In this document: positions 12,641 through 24,700 of the stretch, piece after piece
Layout: each line of letters begins with the position of its first letter
Position numbering within the stretch: position 1 is the stretch's first letter
DNA from: Antedon mediterranea
Taxonomy: Eukaryota; Echinodermata; Crinoidea; Comatulida; Antedonidae
Assembly: GCF_964355755.1 (NCBI RefSeq)
Contig: NC_092672.1
Coordinates: 17,234,501 to 17,298,500, forward strand
Length of the DNA: 64,000 nt
Reading direction: 5' to 3'
Translations under genes and position numbers: made by a program
The notes under the pieces: generated by a model
Told to the model about the DNA's origin: nothing
Database searches by the model: none
What the model saw: only the letters and a program-made list of their open reading frames with translations

Positions 12641-15600
12641 TCAATGAAAAATAATGCCATGCAACTTTGTTTCTGATTTAAAAAAAAAGGTTCATTTGTT
12701 TAGGCCTGACATTTACAACCCTCAAAATATCTCATTTTCAAAAAAAATATTTATTTTCAATTAACAAAAAAAAGAAAAGAAATATCCCTAGAGGTTCGAA
12801 CCCACTAGTGCGAGCACTCAAACTTGAGCATTATCCGTTACGCCACAAACCAGTAGATCACTGAGTAGCTGATAATAGTCTATTTATATGAAATGAATGA
12901 TCAATCAATGAAAAATAATGCTATGCAACTTTGTTTCTGATTTTAAAAAATGTCCACTTGTTTAGGCCTGACATTTACAACCCTCAAAATATCTCACTTT
13001 TAAAAAACCATATTTATTTTCAATTTAAAAAAAAAAAAAAAAAAATATCCCTAAAGGTTCGACCCACTACTCAGAGCACTCAAACCTGAGCATTACCCGT
13101 TACGCCACAAACCAGTAGATGACTGAAGAGCTGATAATAGTCTATTTATAATAAATGAATGATCAATCAATGAAAAATAATGCCATGCAACTTTGTTTCT
13201 GATTTTAAAAAATGTCCACTTGTTTAGGCCTAACATTTACAACCTTCAAAATATCTCACTTTTTAAAAACCATATTTATTTTCAATTTTAAAAAAAAATT
13301 AAAAAAAATATCCCTAAAGGTTCGACCCACTACTCAGAGCACTCAAACCTGAGCATTACCCGTTACGCCACAAACCAGTAGATGACTGAAGAGCTGATAA
13401 TAGTCTATTTATATGAAATGAATGATCAATCAATGAAAAATAATGCCATGCAACTTTGTTTCTGATTTTAAAAAAGATCCATTTGTTTAGGCCTGACATT
13501 CACAACCCTAAAAAATATCTCATTTTCAAAAAAAATATTTATTTTCAATAAGCAAAAAAAAGAGGTTGGAACCCGCTACAGAGAGCACTCAAACCTGGGT
13601 ATTACCCGTTACACGCCACAAACTAGTAGATAACTGAAGAGCTGATAATAGTCTATTTATATGAAATTAATGATCAATCAATGAAAAAGAATGCCATGCA
13701 ACTTTGTTTCTGATTTTAAAAAAGGTTCATTTGTTTAGGCCTGACATTTACAACCCTCAAAATATCTCACTTTCAAAAAAAATATTTATTTTCAATTAAA
13801 AAAAAAAGAAAAGAAATATCCCTAGAGGTTCGAACCCACTACTGCGAGCACTCAAACTTGAGCATTACCCGTTACGCCTCAAACCAGTAGATGACTGAAG
13901 AGCTGATAATACTCTATTTATATGAAATGAATAATAAATCAATGAAAAATAATGCCATGCAACTTTGTTTCTGATTTTAAAAAAGGTCCACTTGTTTAGG
14001 CCTGACATTTTCAACCCTCAAAATATCTCACTTTCAAAAACCATATTTATTTTCAATTTAAAAAAAAAAGAAAAAAAATATCCCTAAAGGTTCGACCCAC
14101 AACTCAGAGCACTCAAACCTGAGCATTACCCGTTACGCCACAAACCAGTAGATGACAGAAGAGCTGATAATAGTCTATTTATATGAAAAGAATGATCAAT
14201 CAATGAAAAATAATGCCATGCAACTTTGTTTTGATTTAAAAAAAGATCCATTTGTTTAGGCCTGACATTCACAACCCTAAAAAATATCTCATTTTCAAAA
14301 AAAAATATTTATTTTCAATAAGAAAAAAAAAAGCAATATCCCTAGATGTTGGAACCCGCTACTGAGAGCACTCAAACCTGGGTATTACCCGTTACGCCAC
14401 AAACCAGTAGATAACTGAAGAGCTGATAATAGTCTATTTATATGAAATTAATGATCAATCAATGAAAAATAATGCCATGCAACTTTGTTTCTGATTTTAA
14501 AAAAGGTTCATTTGTTTAGGCCTGACAATTACAACCCTCAAAATATCTCACTTTCAAAAAAAATATTTATTTTCAATTAACAAAAAAAAGAAAAGAAATA
14601 TCCCTAGAGGTTCGAAACCACTACTGCGAGCACTAAAACTTGAGCATTATCCGTTATGCCACAAACCAGTAGATGACTGAGTAGCTGATAGTAGTCTATT
14701 TATATGAAATGAATGATCAATCAATGAAAAATAATGCCATGCAACTTTGTTTCTGATTTTAAAAAAAGGTTCATTTGTTTAGGCCTGACATTTACAACCC
14801 TCAAAATATCTCACTTTCAAAAAAAAAAGAAAAGAAGTATCCCTAGAGGTTCGAACCCACTACTGCGAGCACTCAAACTTGAGCATTATCCGTTACGCCA
14901 CAAACCAGTAGATGACTGAGTAGCTGATAATAGTCTATTTATATGAAATGAATGATCAATCAATGAAAAATATTGCCATGCAACTTTGTTTCTGATTTTA
15001 AAAAATGTCCACTTGTTTAGGCCTGACATTTACAACCCTCAAAATATCTCACTTTTAAAAAACCATATTTATTTTCAATTTAAAAAAAAAAGAAAAAAAA
15101 TATCCCTGGTGGTTCGACCCACTACTCAGAGCACTCAAACCTGAGCATTACCCGTTACGCCACAAACCAGTAGATGACTGAAGAGCTGATAATAGTCTAT
15201 TTATATGAAATGAATGATCAATCAATGAAAAATAATGCCATGCAACTTTGTTTCTGATTTAAAAAAAGATCCATTTGTTTAGGCCTGACATTCACAACCC
15301 TAAAAAATATCTCATTTAAAAAAAAATATTTATTTTCAATAAGAAAAAAAAAAAATATACCTTGAGGTAGGAACCCGCTTCTGAGAGCACTCAAACCTGG
15401 GTATTACCCGTTACGCCACAAACCAGTAGATAACTGAAGAGCTGATAATAGTCTATTTATATGAAATTAATGATCAATCAATGAACAATAATGCCATGCA
15501 ACTTTGTTTCTTATTTTAAAAAAAGGTTCATTTGTTTAGGTCTGACATTTACAACCCTCAAAATATCTCACTTTGAAAAAAAATATTTATTTTCAATTAA

Positions 15601-15690
15601 AAAAAAAAAGAAAAGAAATATCCCTAGAGGTACGAACCCACTACTGCGAGAACTCAAACTTGAGCATTATTATAGTCTATGAATGAATGA
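12641..15690. repeat. Mixed-order satellite A monomers
   Basis: About twelve monomers of three classes without a clean long period. One monomer near 13611 has an extra AC in the A-box region (GTTACACGCC), a variant later fixed beside each internal 512-bp segment. A monomer at about 15640-15690 lacks roughly 65 bp covering the A-box region (GAGCATTATTATAGTCTATG). Nothing other than satellite is visible. Confidence 0.75.
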
Positions 15691-17578
15691 TCAATCAATA
15701 AAAAAAATAATGCCATGCAACTTTGTTTCTGATTTTAAAAAATGTCCACTTGTTTATGCCTGACATTTACAAACCTCAAAATATCTCTCTTTTAAAAAAC
15801 ATATTTTTTTTTCAATTTAAAAAAAAAGGAAAAAAAATATCCCTAGAGGTTCGACCCACTACTCAGAGCACTCAAACCTGAGCATTACCCGTTACGCCAC
15901 AAACTAGTAGATGACTGAAGAGCTGATAATAGTTTATTTATATGAAATGAATGATCAATCAATGAAAAATAATGCCATGCAACTTTGTTTCTGATTCTAA
16001 AAAAGATCCATTTGTTTAGGCCTTACATTTACAAGCCTCAAAATATCTCACTTTCAAAAACAATATTATTTTCAAATAAAAAAAAATATCCTTACAGGTT
16101 GGAACCCGCTACTGAGAGAACTCAAACCTGGGTATTACCCGTTACGCCACAAACCAGTAGATAACTGAAGATCTGATAATAGTCTATTTATATGAAATTA
16201 ATGATCAATCAATGAAAAATAATGCCATGCAACTTTGTTTCTGATTTTAAAAAGGGTTCACTTGTTTGGGCCTGACATCTACAACCCTCAAAATATCTCA
16301 CTTTCAAAAACTATATTATTTTCAATAAAAAAAAAAAAGAAACGAAAAATCCGTAGAGGTTCGAACCCACTAGTGAAAGCATTCAAACTTGAGCATTACC
16401 CGTTACGCCACAAACCAGTAGATGACTGAAGAGCTGATAATACTCTATTTATATGAAATAAATAATAAATCAATGAAAAATAATGCCATGCAACTTTGTT
16501 TCTGATTTTTAAAAAAGGTTCATTTGTTTAGGCCTGACATTTACAACCCTCAAAATATCTCATTTTCAAAAAAAATATTTATTTTCAATTAACAAAAAAA
16601 AGAAAAGAAATATCCCTAGAGGTTCGAACCCACTACTACGAGCACTCAAACTTGAGCATTATCCGTTACGCCACAAACCAGTAGATCACTGAGTAGCTGA
16701 TAATAGTCTATTTATATGAAATGAATGATCAATCAATGAAAAATAATGCCATGCAACTTTGTTTCTGATTTTAAAAAATGTCCACTTGTTTAGGCCTGAC
16801 ATTTACAACCCTCAAAATATCTCACTTTCAAAAAACCATATTTATTTTCAATTTAAAAAAAAAATTTAAAAAAATATCTCTAAAGGTTCGACCCACTACT
16901 CAGAGCACTCAAACCTGAGCATTACCCGTTACGCCACAAACCAGTAGATGACTGAAGAGCTGATAATAGTCTATTTATATGAAATGAATGATCAATCAAT
17001 GAAAAATAATGCCATGCAACTTTGTTTCTGATTTTAAAAAATGTCCACTTGTTTAGGCCTGACATTTACAACCCTCAAAATATCTCACTTTTAAAAAACC
17101 ATATTTATTTTCAATTTAAAAAAAAAAAAAAAAAAAATATCCCTAAAGGTTCGACCCACTACTCAGAGCACTCAAACCTGAGCATTACCCGTTACGCCAC
17201 AAACCAGTAGATGACTGAAGAGCTGATAATAGTCTATTTATATGAAATGAATGATCAATCAATGAAAAATAATGCCATGCAACTTTGTTTCTGATTTTAA
17301 AAAAGATCCATTTGTTTAGGCCTGACATTCACAACCCTAAAAAATATCTCATTTTCAAAAAAAATATTTATTTTCAATAAGAAAAAAAAAGCAATATACC
17401 TAGAGGTTGGAACCCACTACTGAGAGCACTCAAACCTGGGAATTACCCGTTACGCCACAAACCAGTAGATAACTGAAGAGCTGATAATAGTCTATTTATA
17501 TGAAATAAATAATAAATCAATGAAAAATAATGCCATGCAACTTTGTTTCTGATTTTAAAAAAAGGTTCATTTGTTTAG

Positions 17579-17602
17579 GCCTGACATGAAATGTCCACTT
17601 GT
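17579..17602. repeat. Truncated-monomer junction, copy 1 of 7
   Basis: A monomer reading GGCCTGACAT breaks off and continues directly as GAAATGTCCACTTG of a second monomer, leaving a partial unit. The same chimeric junction recurs near 25413, 29392, 31713, 38293, 39104 and 40703. Seven independent identical breaks are unlikely, so this is one event copied with the higher-order unit and serves as a marker for it. Confidence 0.8.
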
Positions 17603-17797
17603 TTAGGCCTGACATTTACAACCCTCAAAATATCTCACTTTCAAAAAACCATATTTATTTTCAATTTAAAAAAAAAATTAAAAAAAATATCTCTAAAGGT
17701 TCGACCCACTACTCAGAGCACTCAAACCTTAGCATTACCCGTTACGCCACAAACCAGTAGATGACTGAAGAGCTGATAATAGTCTATTTATATGAAA

Positions 17798-17834
17798 CTA
17801 GATGGCACGCTCGCTTCGCTCGCGTACCATCTAG
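17798..17834 (-). other. 3' terminal hairpin of the Helitron-like element
   Basis: CTAGATGG at 17798-17805 pairs with CCATCTAG at 17827-17834. Inside it ACGC pairs with GCGT and a GC core closes a TTC loop, with one C/A mismatch and two adjacent mismatches. On the minus strand this stem lies immediately before the terminal CTAG, the position of the replication-terminator hairpin in Helitrons. The GCTCGCTTCGCTCGC core is much more GC-rich than anything around it. Confidence 0.75.
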
Positions 17835-18954
17835 GGGTGCTCACAGATGGTTCTCGAATACAGTAGAATCCACGGACGGGGACTTTTTTAGGACACTAAA
17901 CAAAAACGGAAGTGTCCCCCTAATTGGGGTATTCAGAAATAGAGACAACAAAACCAATACTGGATTCCATAAAGGACAATTAATTTATGTGGATTAAAGA
18001 AATTAGGGAGAAATGGAAATGTATGTACGGGAATTGGGCGGCGGCACGTTGTGGTGGTGATGGAACCGCAGTAATAAAGTTGATTGTATTTATATATTAT
18101 AAGAACCAAACTAAATAAATAGACCTAGACATTCTGCGAAATGGAAATCGGAAATTCAAGCTCCTATTCAGTGAAAAATTAAACTGTAGTCTACCTAAAT
18201 ATTTAGGGCAAATCATCGGTTGTGGTGTTGAACTTCCTGTAAACATTTGTGTGAACCAAACTGGGTCGAATTTCTGTCATGAGTACTGATTTGTTGGCCT
18301 GTGATTTATGACGCCTAAGGGATCTATCTAGACTTATTTTTTAGAATAATGTACGTACCTGTCAGATACAATTGTCTTGTGTCGTATAATAAATAAGTAC
18401 TGTAATAGTTACTGAAGTTACTATTACAATCTCGTCAATGAAAACACGAAAATGTATATGCACTTACTTATGAAAACGTATACAGTATTATACTCAGTTA
18501 TTGAAACAGTAGGTTTAAAAAAGTTTCGTTTGTCTGTAAAATGATGTAATCAAGCTGTTTACATGAGTCTTAATTTATAAGCACATCAATAATAAAATAG
18601 TTTATCTATCCTGTAATTGGCGAGATTATGGTCGCTGTTGAATGAAATAAAGCCAATCGGTATCATATTTGTACAGAAACGTTTTCGCGGCCGAAGGGTG
18701 TAACCTAAATTCGTTGTATTATCGTCAAGAACTAACTGTAACTAAACTTACATAGAAAGTAGGGTATCATAAATTTGGCCTTAGCACTCGGGGGAGTGGC
18801 TAAGATGAAGTCCGTGGGACTACTAAATATAAATTGTAATGAACCTCGAGGGACATAAATAGGAATATTTCATGTTTCATTACCAATGTATAATAAATGG
18901 AAACTGTTTACCGATTCAAATAATAGAAATTGGTTTTTTAACATTTTCCGAACC
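17835..18954. other. Helitron-like interior, unique AT-rich part
   Basis: About 1.1 kb of unrecognised sequence present once. A 78-codon frame at 17761-17997 starts in the satellite and runs into the element, so it is fortuitous. A stretch near 18706-18765 (CCTAAATTCGTTGTATTATC) has a diverged relative near 20162-20215 inside the same element. I see no gene fragment I can name. Confidence 0.5.
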
Positions 18955-19309
18955 TATTGCAAGTTTATTCTCAAAGGGCCCATATATTTACCTACCGTAT
19001 GTGTTAAACCAAGGGCTCATAAATTTACCTACAGTACTTGTGTTAAACCAAACTGGATGTTCCATTCATCGCAAATCAATACATTTGTATAATCGTATAT
19101 TAAATCTATCAAAATAGTATTTTTTAAAGAAAATCGGCCTGTCTTCAACATTATGATGGTGTACTCTAGCAATCTATCAAAATAGTATTTTTAAAAGAAA
19201 ATCGGCCTGTCTTCAACATTATGATGGTGTACTCTAGCTGTTCAACCGGTTTTCAGCTATTAAAAACAATTATCGTAGGAGGAGATAGGAAAATGCGAAG
19301 CCTCCTCGC
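18955..19309 (+). repeat. Helitron-internal direct repeat, copy 1
   Basis: The tract from TATTGCAAGTTTATTCTC to GCGAAGCCTCCTCGC repeats at 19766-20071. This copy holds an extra local tandem duplication of 68 bp (19103-19170 and 19171-19238, AATCTATCAAAATAGTATTT to GTGTACTCTAGC). Copy 1 also carries two GTGTTAAACCAA motifs. Two 68-81 codon frames here overlap the repeat and have no support as genes. Confidence 0.85.
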
Positions 19310-19765
19310 TATGTAACATTAGGGTTGAGGGATGGGAAAGCGGATAGGTACAAAGAGGAACAATTTTTAAATATATTCTTTATCCACTGAGTAACGAAAT
19401 ATTTTGTTCATGTTTTATAGGCCTATAAATAATATACCTCTAAATACAGTAGGCCTAAAACATTTGCGATTTAATACTTTGTTAAAACTGTCACTGTCAT
19501 AATCGATTGAAATATTAAAGTACATGTCACGATACACCACTACGACGTTTATATTTTTGGTAATTATTAATTAATACAAACGTTGAGAAGGAACTGTCAG
19601 TATAAAGTTTATTTGTATATCTAACAGTAGAGCCTATCCACAGTCTCAGTAATAAAGTTTATTTGTATATATTTTTATATTACATCTAACAGTACGAACA
19701 TTCACAGTAAGAAATGTTCGATTCAAATGAAAAATAGTTAATAGGTATTTACAGTATTGTCAAAG

Positions 19766-20071
19766 TATTGCAAGTTTATTCTCAAAGGGCCCATATATTT
19801 ACCTACCATATGTGTTAAACCAAGGGCTCATAAATTTACCTACAGTACTTGTGTTAAACCAAACTCTGGCAGACTGAGAGATTGGGATGTTCCATTCATC
19901 GCAAATCAATACATTTGTATAATCGTATATTAAATCTATCAAAATAGTATTTTTTAAAGAAAATCGGCCTGTCTTCAACATTATGATGGTGTACTCTAGC
20001 TGTTCAACCGGTTTTCAGCTATTAAAAACAATTATCGTAGGAGGAGATAGAAAAATGCGAAGCCTCCTCGC
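19766..20071 (+). repeat. Helitron-internal direct repeat, copy 2
   Basis: Nearly identical to 18955-19309, but it has a single 68-bp unit and about 20 extra bases (CTCTGGCAGACTGAGAGATT) around 19864-19884. After the shared GAAGCCTCCTCGC the copies diverge. Between the copies, 19310-19765, lies AT-rich DNA with a short repeated phrase AATAAAGTTTATTTGTATAT near 19610 and 19650. Confidence 0.85.
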
Positions 20072-21228
20072 ATTTTTTTGGCGGGTATTTTTCAAGATGG
20101 ACATCCATTAGACAGTGTATACCACGATCGGAAAACACCCCTATTTGGGGCAAATCTTTGAACCTAAATTCGTTTTAATCGTCAATAACTAATTATCTAA
20201 CTCAATTTAACTAGTAAACAGGGTTACATCAGGCGGTTAAAATCAGTACCGAAAGTACGAACCAACTTTACATACCATCGAGTGAAAATTCTAGAAGTAA
20301 GGCGCGATTTACCGAATTTTGCCCTTACGTAAATTTATATATAGATGAATGATCAATCAATGAAAAATAATGCCATGCAACTTTGTTTTTGATTTTAAAA
20401 AATGTCCACTTGTTTAGGCCTGACATTTAGAACCCTCAAAATATCTCACTTTTAAAAAACCATATTTATTTTCAAATTTAAAAAAAAATAAAAAAAAATA
20501 TCCCTAAAGGTTCGACCCACTACTCAGAGCACTCAAACCTGAGCATTACCCGTTACGCCACAAACCTGTAGATGACTGAAGAGCTGATAATAGTCTATTT
20601 ATATGAAATGAATGATCAATCAATGAAAAATAATGCCATGCAACTTTGTTTCTGATTTTAAAAAAGATCCATTTGTTTAGGCCTGACATTCACAACCCTA
20701 AAAAATATCTCATTTTCAAAAAAAATATTTATTTTCAATAAGAGAAAAAAAAGCAATATACCTAGAGGTTGGAACCCGCTACTGAGAGCACTCAAACCTG
20801 GGAATTACCCGTTACGCCACAAACCAGTAGATAACTGAAGAGCTGATAATAGTCTATTTATATGAAATAAATAATAAATCAATGAAAAATAATGCCATGC
20901 AACTTTGTTTCTGATTTTAAAAAAAGTCCACTTGTTTAGGCCTGATATTTACAACCCTCAAAATATCTCACTTTCAAAAACAATATTTATTTTCAATTAA
21001 AAAAAAAATCCCTAGAGGTTCGAACCCACTACTGAGAGAACTCAAACCTGAGCATTATCCGTTACGCCACAAGCCAGTAGATGACTGAGGAGCTGATAAT
21101 AGTCTATTTATATAAAATGAATGATCAATCAATCAATGAAAAATAATGTCACGCAACTTTGTTTCTGATTTTAAAAAAGGTCCACTTGTTTAGGCCTGAC
21201 ATTTACAACCCTCAAAATATCTCACTTT

Positions 21229-21740
21229 AGTGGGAAAGATGGTATTGTCAGTAATTCGCGGTCAACACGCCACACTGTTGAATTTTGATTTTGTTAATCA
21301 ATGTTGCTACATTGGTAGCGAAATGTCCGATTCATGCAAGATATTGTATTGTAATATGTTATGAATAAACATTTATGGATGGTAGTTGGTGTGTATCGCC
21401 GCACCGTCCCAGAATAAACATGTTTTGAACAGATAGTTTGTCTCCGATGATTTTTGTATGGGGTTAATGGAGAGTGAAATAGATCAAATATAGAACATTT
21501 GCAAAGATGCCGATTTCCAGACTGATTTCGAAACTTAGACTAATTCCGCCGCCGGGCTGGGCCTTAGGCATATACGAAGTCGAGTTTTTAAAGTAGAAAA
21601 CTCTACCTAAACTTTTGAATTCGCATCTGGATAGTTGAATTTTGAACAAATATCATAAATATCATAGGTGATTATGTATGGTAATAAGTATAAGTATAAG
21701 TGCAATTCTGGGCTCTATTTTCATTATTAGCTCTGCCCCA
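21229..21740 (+). repeat. 512-bp non-satellite segment, internal copy 1
   Basis: Starts AGTGGGAAAGATGGTATTG directly after a monomer cut at CTCACTTT, and ends TTAGCTCTGCCCCA before a monomer resuming at ATAATAATGCC. The segment has an unremarkable mixed sequence, including AATAAACA motifs and a more GC-rich CCGCCGCCGGGCTGGGCC patch. Because monomer sequence is missing across the insertion, it is a recombination product and not a simple insertion. Each internal copy contains a minus-strand frame of 61 codons; I do not treat it as a gene. Confidence 0.9.
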
Positions 21741-24700
21741 ATAATAATGCCATGCAACTTTGATTCTGATTCTAAAAAAGATCCATTTGTTTAGGCCTGG
21801 AAATTCACAACCCTAAAAAATATCTCATTTTCAAAAAAAATATTTATTTTCAATAAGCAAAAAAAAGCAATATCCCTAGAGGTTGGAACCCGCTACTGAG
21901 AGCACTCAAACCTGGGTATTACCCGTTACACGCCACAAACCAGTAGATAACTGAAGAGCTGATAATAGTCTATTTATATGAAATTAATGATCAATCAATG
22001 AAAAATAATGCCATGCAACTTTGTTTCTGATTTTAAAAAAAGTTTCATTTGTTTAGGCCTGACATTTAAAACCCTCAAAATATCTCACTTTCAAAAAAAA
22101 TATTTATTTTCAATTAAAAAAAAAGAAAAGAAATATCCCTAGAGGTTCGAACACACTACTGCGAGCACTCAAACTTGAGCATTATCCGTTACGCCACAAA
22201 CCAGTAGATGACTGAATAGCTGATAATAGTCTATTAATATGAAATGAATGATCAATCAATGAAAAATAATGCCATGTAACTTTGTTTCTGATTTTAAAAA
22301 ATTTCCACTTGTTCAGGCCTGACATTTACAACCCTCAAAATATCTCACTTTTAAAAAACCATATTTATTTTCAATTTAAAAAAAAAAAAAAAAAAATATC
22401 CCTAGAGGTTCGACCCACTACTCAGAGCACTCAAACCTGAGCATTACCCGTTACGCCACAAACCAGTAGATGACTGAAAAGCTCATAATAGTTTATTTAT
22501 ATGAAATGAATGATTAATCAATGAAAAATAATGCCATGCAACTTTGTTTCTGATTCTAAAAAAAGTTCATTTGTTTAGGCCTGACATTTACAACCCTCAA
22601 AATATCTCACTTTCAAAAAAAATATTTATTTTCAATTAAAAAAAAAAGAAAAGAAATATCCCTAGAGGTTCGAAACCACTACTGCGAGCACTCAAACTTG
22701 AGCATTACCCGTTACGCCTCAAACCAGTAGATGACTGAGTAGCTGATTATACTCTATTTATATGAAATGAATGATCAATCAATGAAAAATAATGCCATGC
22801 AACTTTGTTTCTGATTGAAAAAAATGTTCACTTGTTTAGGCCTGACATTTACAACCCTCAAAATATCTCACTTTCAAAAACAATATTTATTTTCAAATAA
22901 AAAAAAATATCCTTACAGGTTGGAACCCGCTACTGAGAGAACTCAAACATGGGTATTACCCGTTACGCCACAAACCAGTAGATAACTGAAGATCTGATAA
23001 TAGTATATTTATATGAAATTAATGATCAATCAATGAAAAATAATGCCATGCAAATTTGTTTCTGATTTTAAAAAAGGTTCACTTGTTTAGGCCTGACATT
23101 TACAACCCTCAAAATATCTCACTTTCAAAAACAATATTATTTTCAATAAAAAAAAAAGAAACAAAATATCCCTAGAGGTTCAAACCCACTAGTGAAAGCA
23201 CTCAGACTTGAGCATTACCCGTTACGCCACAAACCAGTAGATGACTGAAGAGCTGATAATACTCTATTTATATGAAATAAATAATAAATCAATGAAAAAT
23301 AATGCCATGCAACTTTGTTTCTGATTTTAAAAAAAGGTTCATTTGTTTAGGCCTGACATTTACAACCCTCAAAATATCTCACTTTCAAAAAAAAAAGAAA
23401 AGAAATATCCCTAGAGGTTCGAACCCACTACTGCGAGCACTCAAACTTGATCATTATCCGTTACGCCACAAACCAGTAGATCACTGAGTAGCTGATAATA
23501 GTCTATTTATATGAAATGAATGATCAATCAATGAAAAATAATGCCATGCAACTTTGTTTCTGATTTTAAAAAAAGTCCACTTGTTCATGCCTGACATTTA
23601 CAACCCTCAAAATATCTCACTTTTAAAAAAACATATTTATTTTCAATTTTAAAAAAAAGAAAAAAAAATATCCCTAGAGGTTCGACCCACTACTCAGAGC
23701 ACTCAAACCTGAGCATTACCCGTTACGCCACAAACTAGTAGATGACTGAAGAGCTGATAATAGTTTATTTATATGAAATGAATGATCAATCAATGAAAAA
23801 TAATGCCATGCAACTTTGTTTCTGATTCTAAAAAAGATCCATTTGTTTAGGCCTTACATTTACAAGCCTCAAAATATCTCACTTTCAAAAACAATATTAT
23901 TTTCAAATAAAAAAAAATATCCTTACAGGTTGGAAACCCGCTACTGAGAGAACTCAAACCTGGGTATTACCCGTTACGCCACAAACCAGTAGATAACTGA
24001 AGATCTGATAATAGTCTATTTATATGAAATTAATGATCAATCAATGAAAAATAATGCCATGCAACTTTGTTTCTGATTTTAAAAAGGGTTCACTTGTTTG
24101 GGCCTGACATCTACAACCCTCAAAATATCTCACTTTCAAAAACTATATTATTTTCAATAAAAAAAAAAAAAACGAAAAATCCGTAGAGGTTCGAACCCAC
24201 TAGTGAAAGCATTCAAACTTGAGCATTACCCGTTACGCCACAAACCAGTAGATGACTGAAGAGCTGATAATACTCTATTTATATGAAATAAATAATAAAT
24301 CAATGAAAAATAATGCCATGCAACTTTGTTTCTGATTTTAAAAAAAGGTTCATTTGTTTAGGCCTGACATTTACAACTCTCAAAATATCTCATTTTCAAA
24401 AAAAATATTTATTTTCAATTAACAAAAAAAAAGAAAAGAAATATCCCTAGAGGTTCGAACCCACTACTACGAGCACTCAAACTTGAGCATTATCCGTTAC
24501 GCCACAAACCAGTAGATCACTGAGTAGCTGATAATAGTCTATTTATATGAAATGAATGATCAATCAATGAAAAATAATGCCATGCAACTTTGTTTCTGAT
24601 TTTAAAAAATGTCCACTTGTTTAGGCCTGACATTTACAACCCTCAAAATATCTCACTTTCAAAAAACCATATTTATTTTCAATTTAAAAAAAAAATTTAA

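Larger units (their letters stand above)
1726..17797 (-). repeat. Satellite A array, left section (unit about 261 bp)
   Basis: Monomers in uninterrupted direct order share these landmarks: TATTTATATGAAATGAATGA, AATAATGCCATGCAACTTTG, TTGTTTAGGCCTGACATT, TCAAAATATCTCACTTT, an A run of 8-12 bases, then GGTTCGAACCCACTA and CCGTTACGCCACAAACC. The last two are the B and A boxes of a tRNA-like promoter read on the minus strand, hence the strand given. At least six classes alternate, told apart by GTTCATTTG, GTCCACTTG, GATCCATTTG or GTTCACTTG and by the box-B spelling. There is no coding potential. The short frames of 60-70 codons recur because the monomers recur. Confidence 0.95.
17798..20345 (-). 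mobile_element. Non-autonomous Helitron-like element (2548 bp)
   Basis: Read on the minus strand, the insert starts TCTATATATAAATTTACG and ends CCATCTAG. These are the 5'-TC and 3'-CTRR ends expected of Helitrons, with a GC-rich hairpin just before the 3' end. It sits exactly between A and T of the satellite phrase TATATGAAATGAATGATC with no target-site duplication. Both flanks continue as the same monomer, and equivalent monomers elsewhere (for example at 25628/25629) keep the uninterrupted site. No Rep or helicase frame is present: the longest frames inside are about 80 codons and match nothing recognisable. It is therefore a non-autonomous copy, probably moved by a partner elsewhere. The interior is AT-rich and holds its own duplications. 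Confidence 0.8.
15691..21228. repeat. Higher-order family 1, partial unit 0 (holds the Helitron-like insert)
   Basis: Monomer order here matches that of the later family 1 units from about 23560 to 26510. The order is a GTTTATGCC monomer, then GGCCTTACATTTACAAGCC, then a GGGTTCACTTGTTTGGG monomer, then the CCTGACATGAAATGTCC junction, then monomers with TTTGTTTTTGATTTT. The unit is interrupted at 17797/20346 by the Helitron-like element and ends where the first 512-bp segment begins. Confidence 0.8.

Noticed and set aside
17798-17834. MITE or palindromic transposon end at the CTAG hairpin
   Set aside because: There is no matching inverted repeat at the other end (20345) and no target-site duplication. 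A Helitron 3' terminus explains it better.
17761-17997. 78-codon frame at the left Helitron border
   Set aside because: It begins in satellite DNA, crosses the insertion boundary and shows no recognisable domain.
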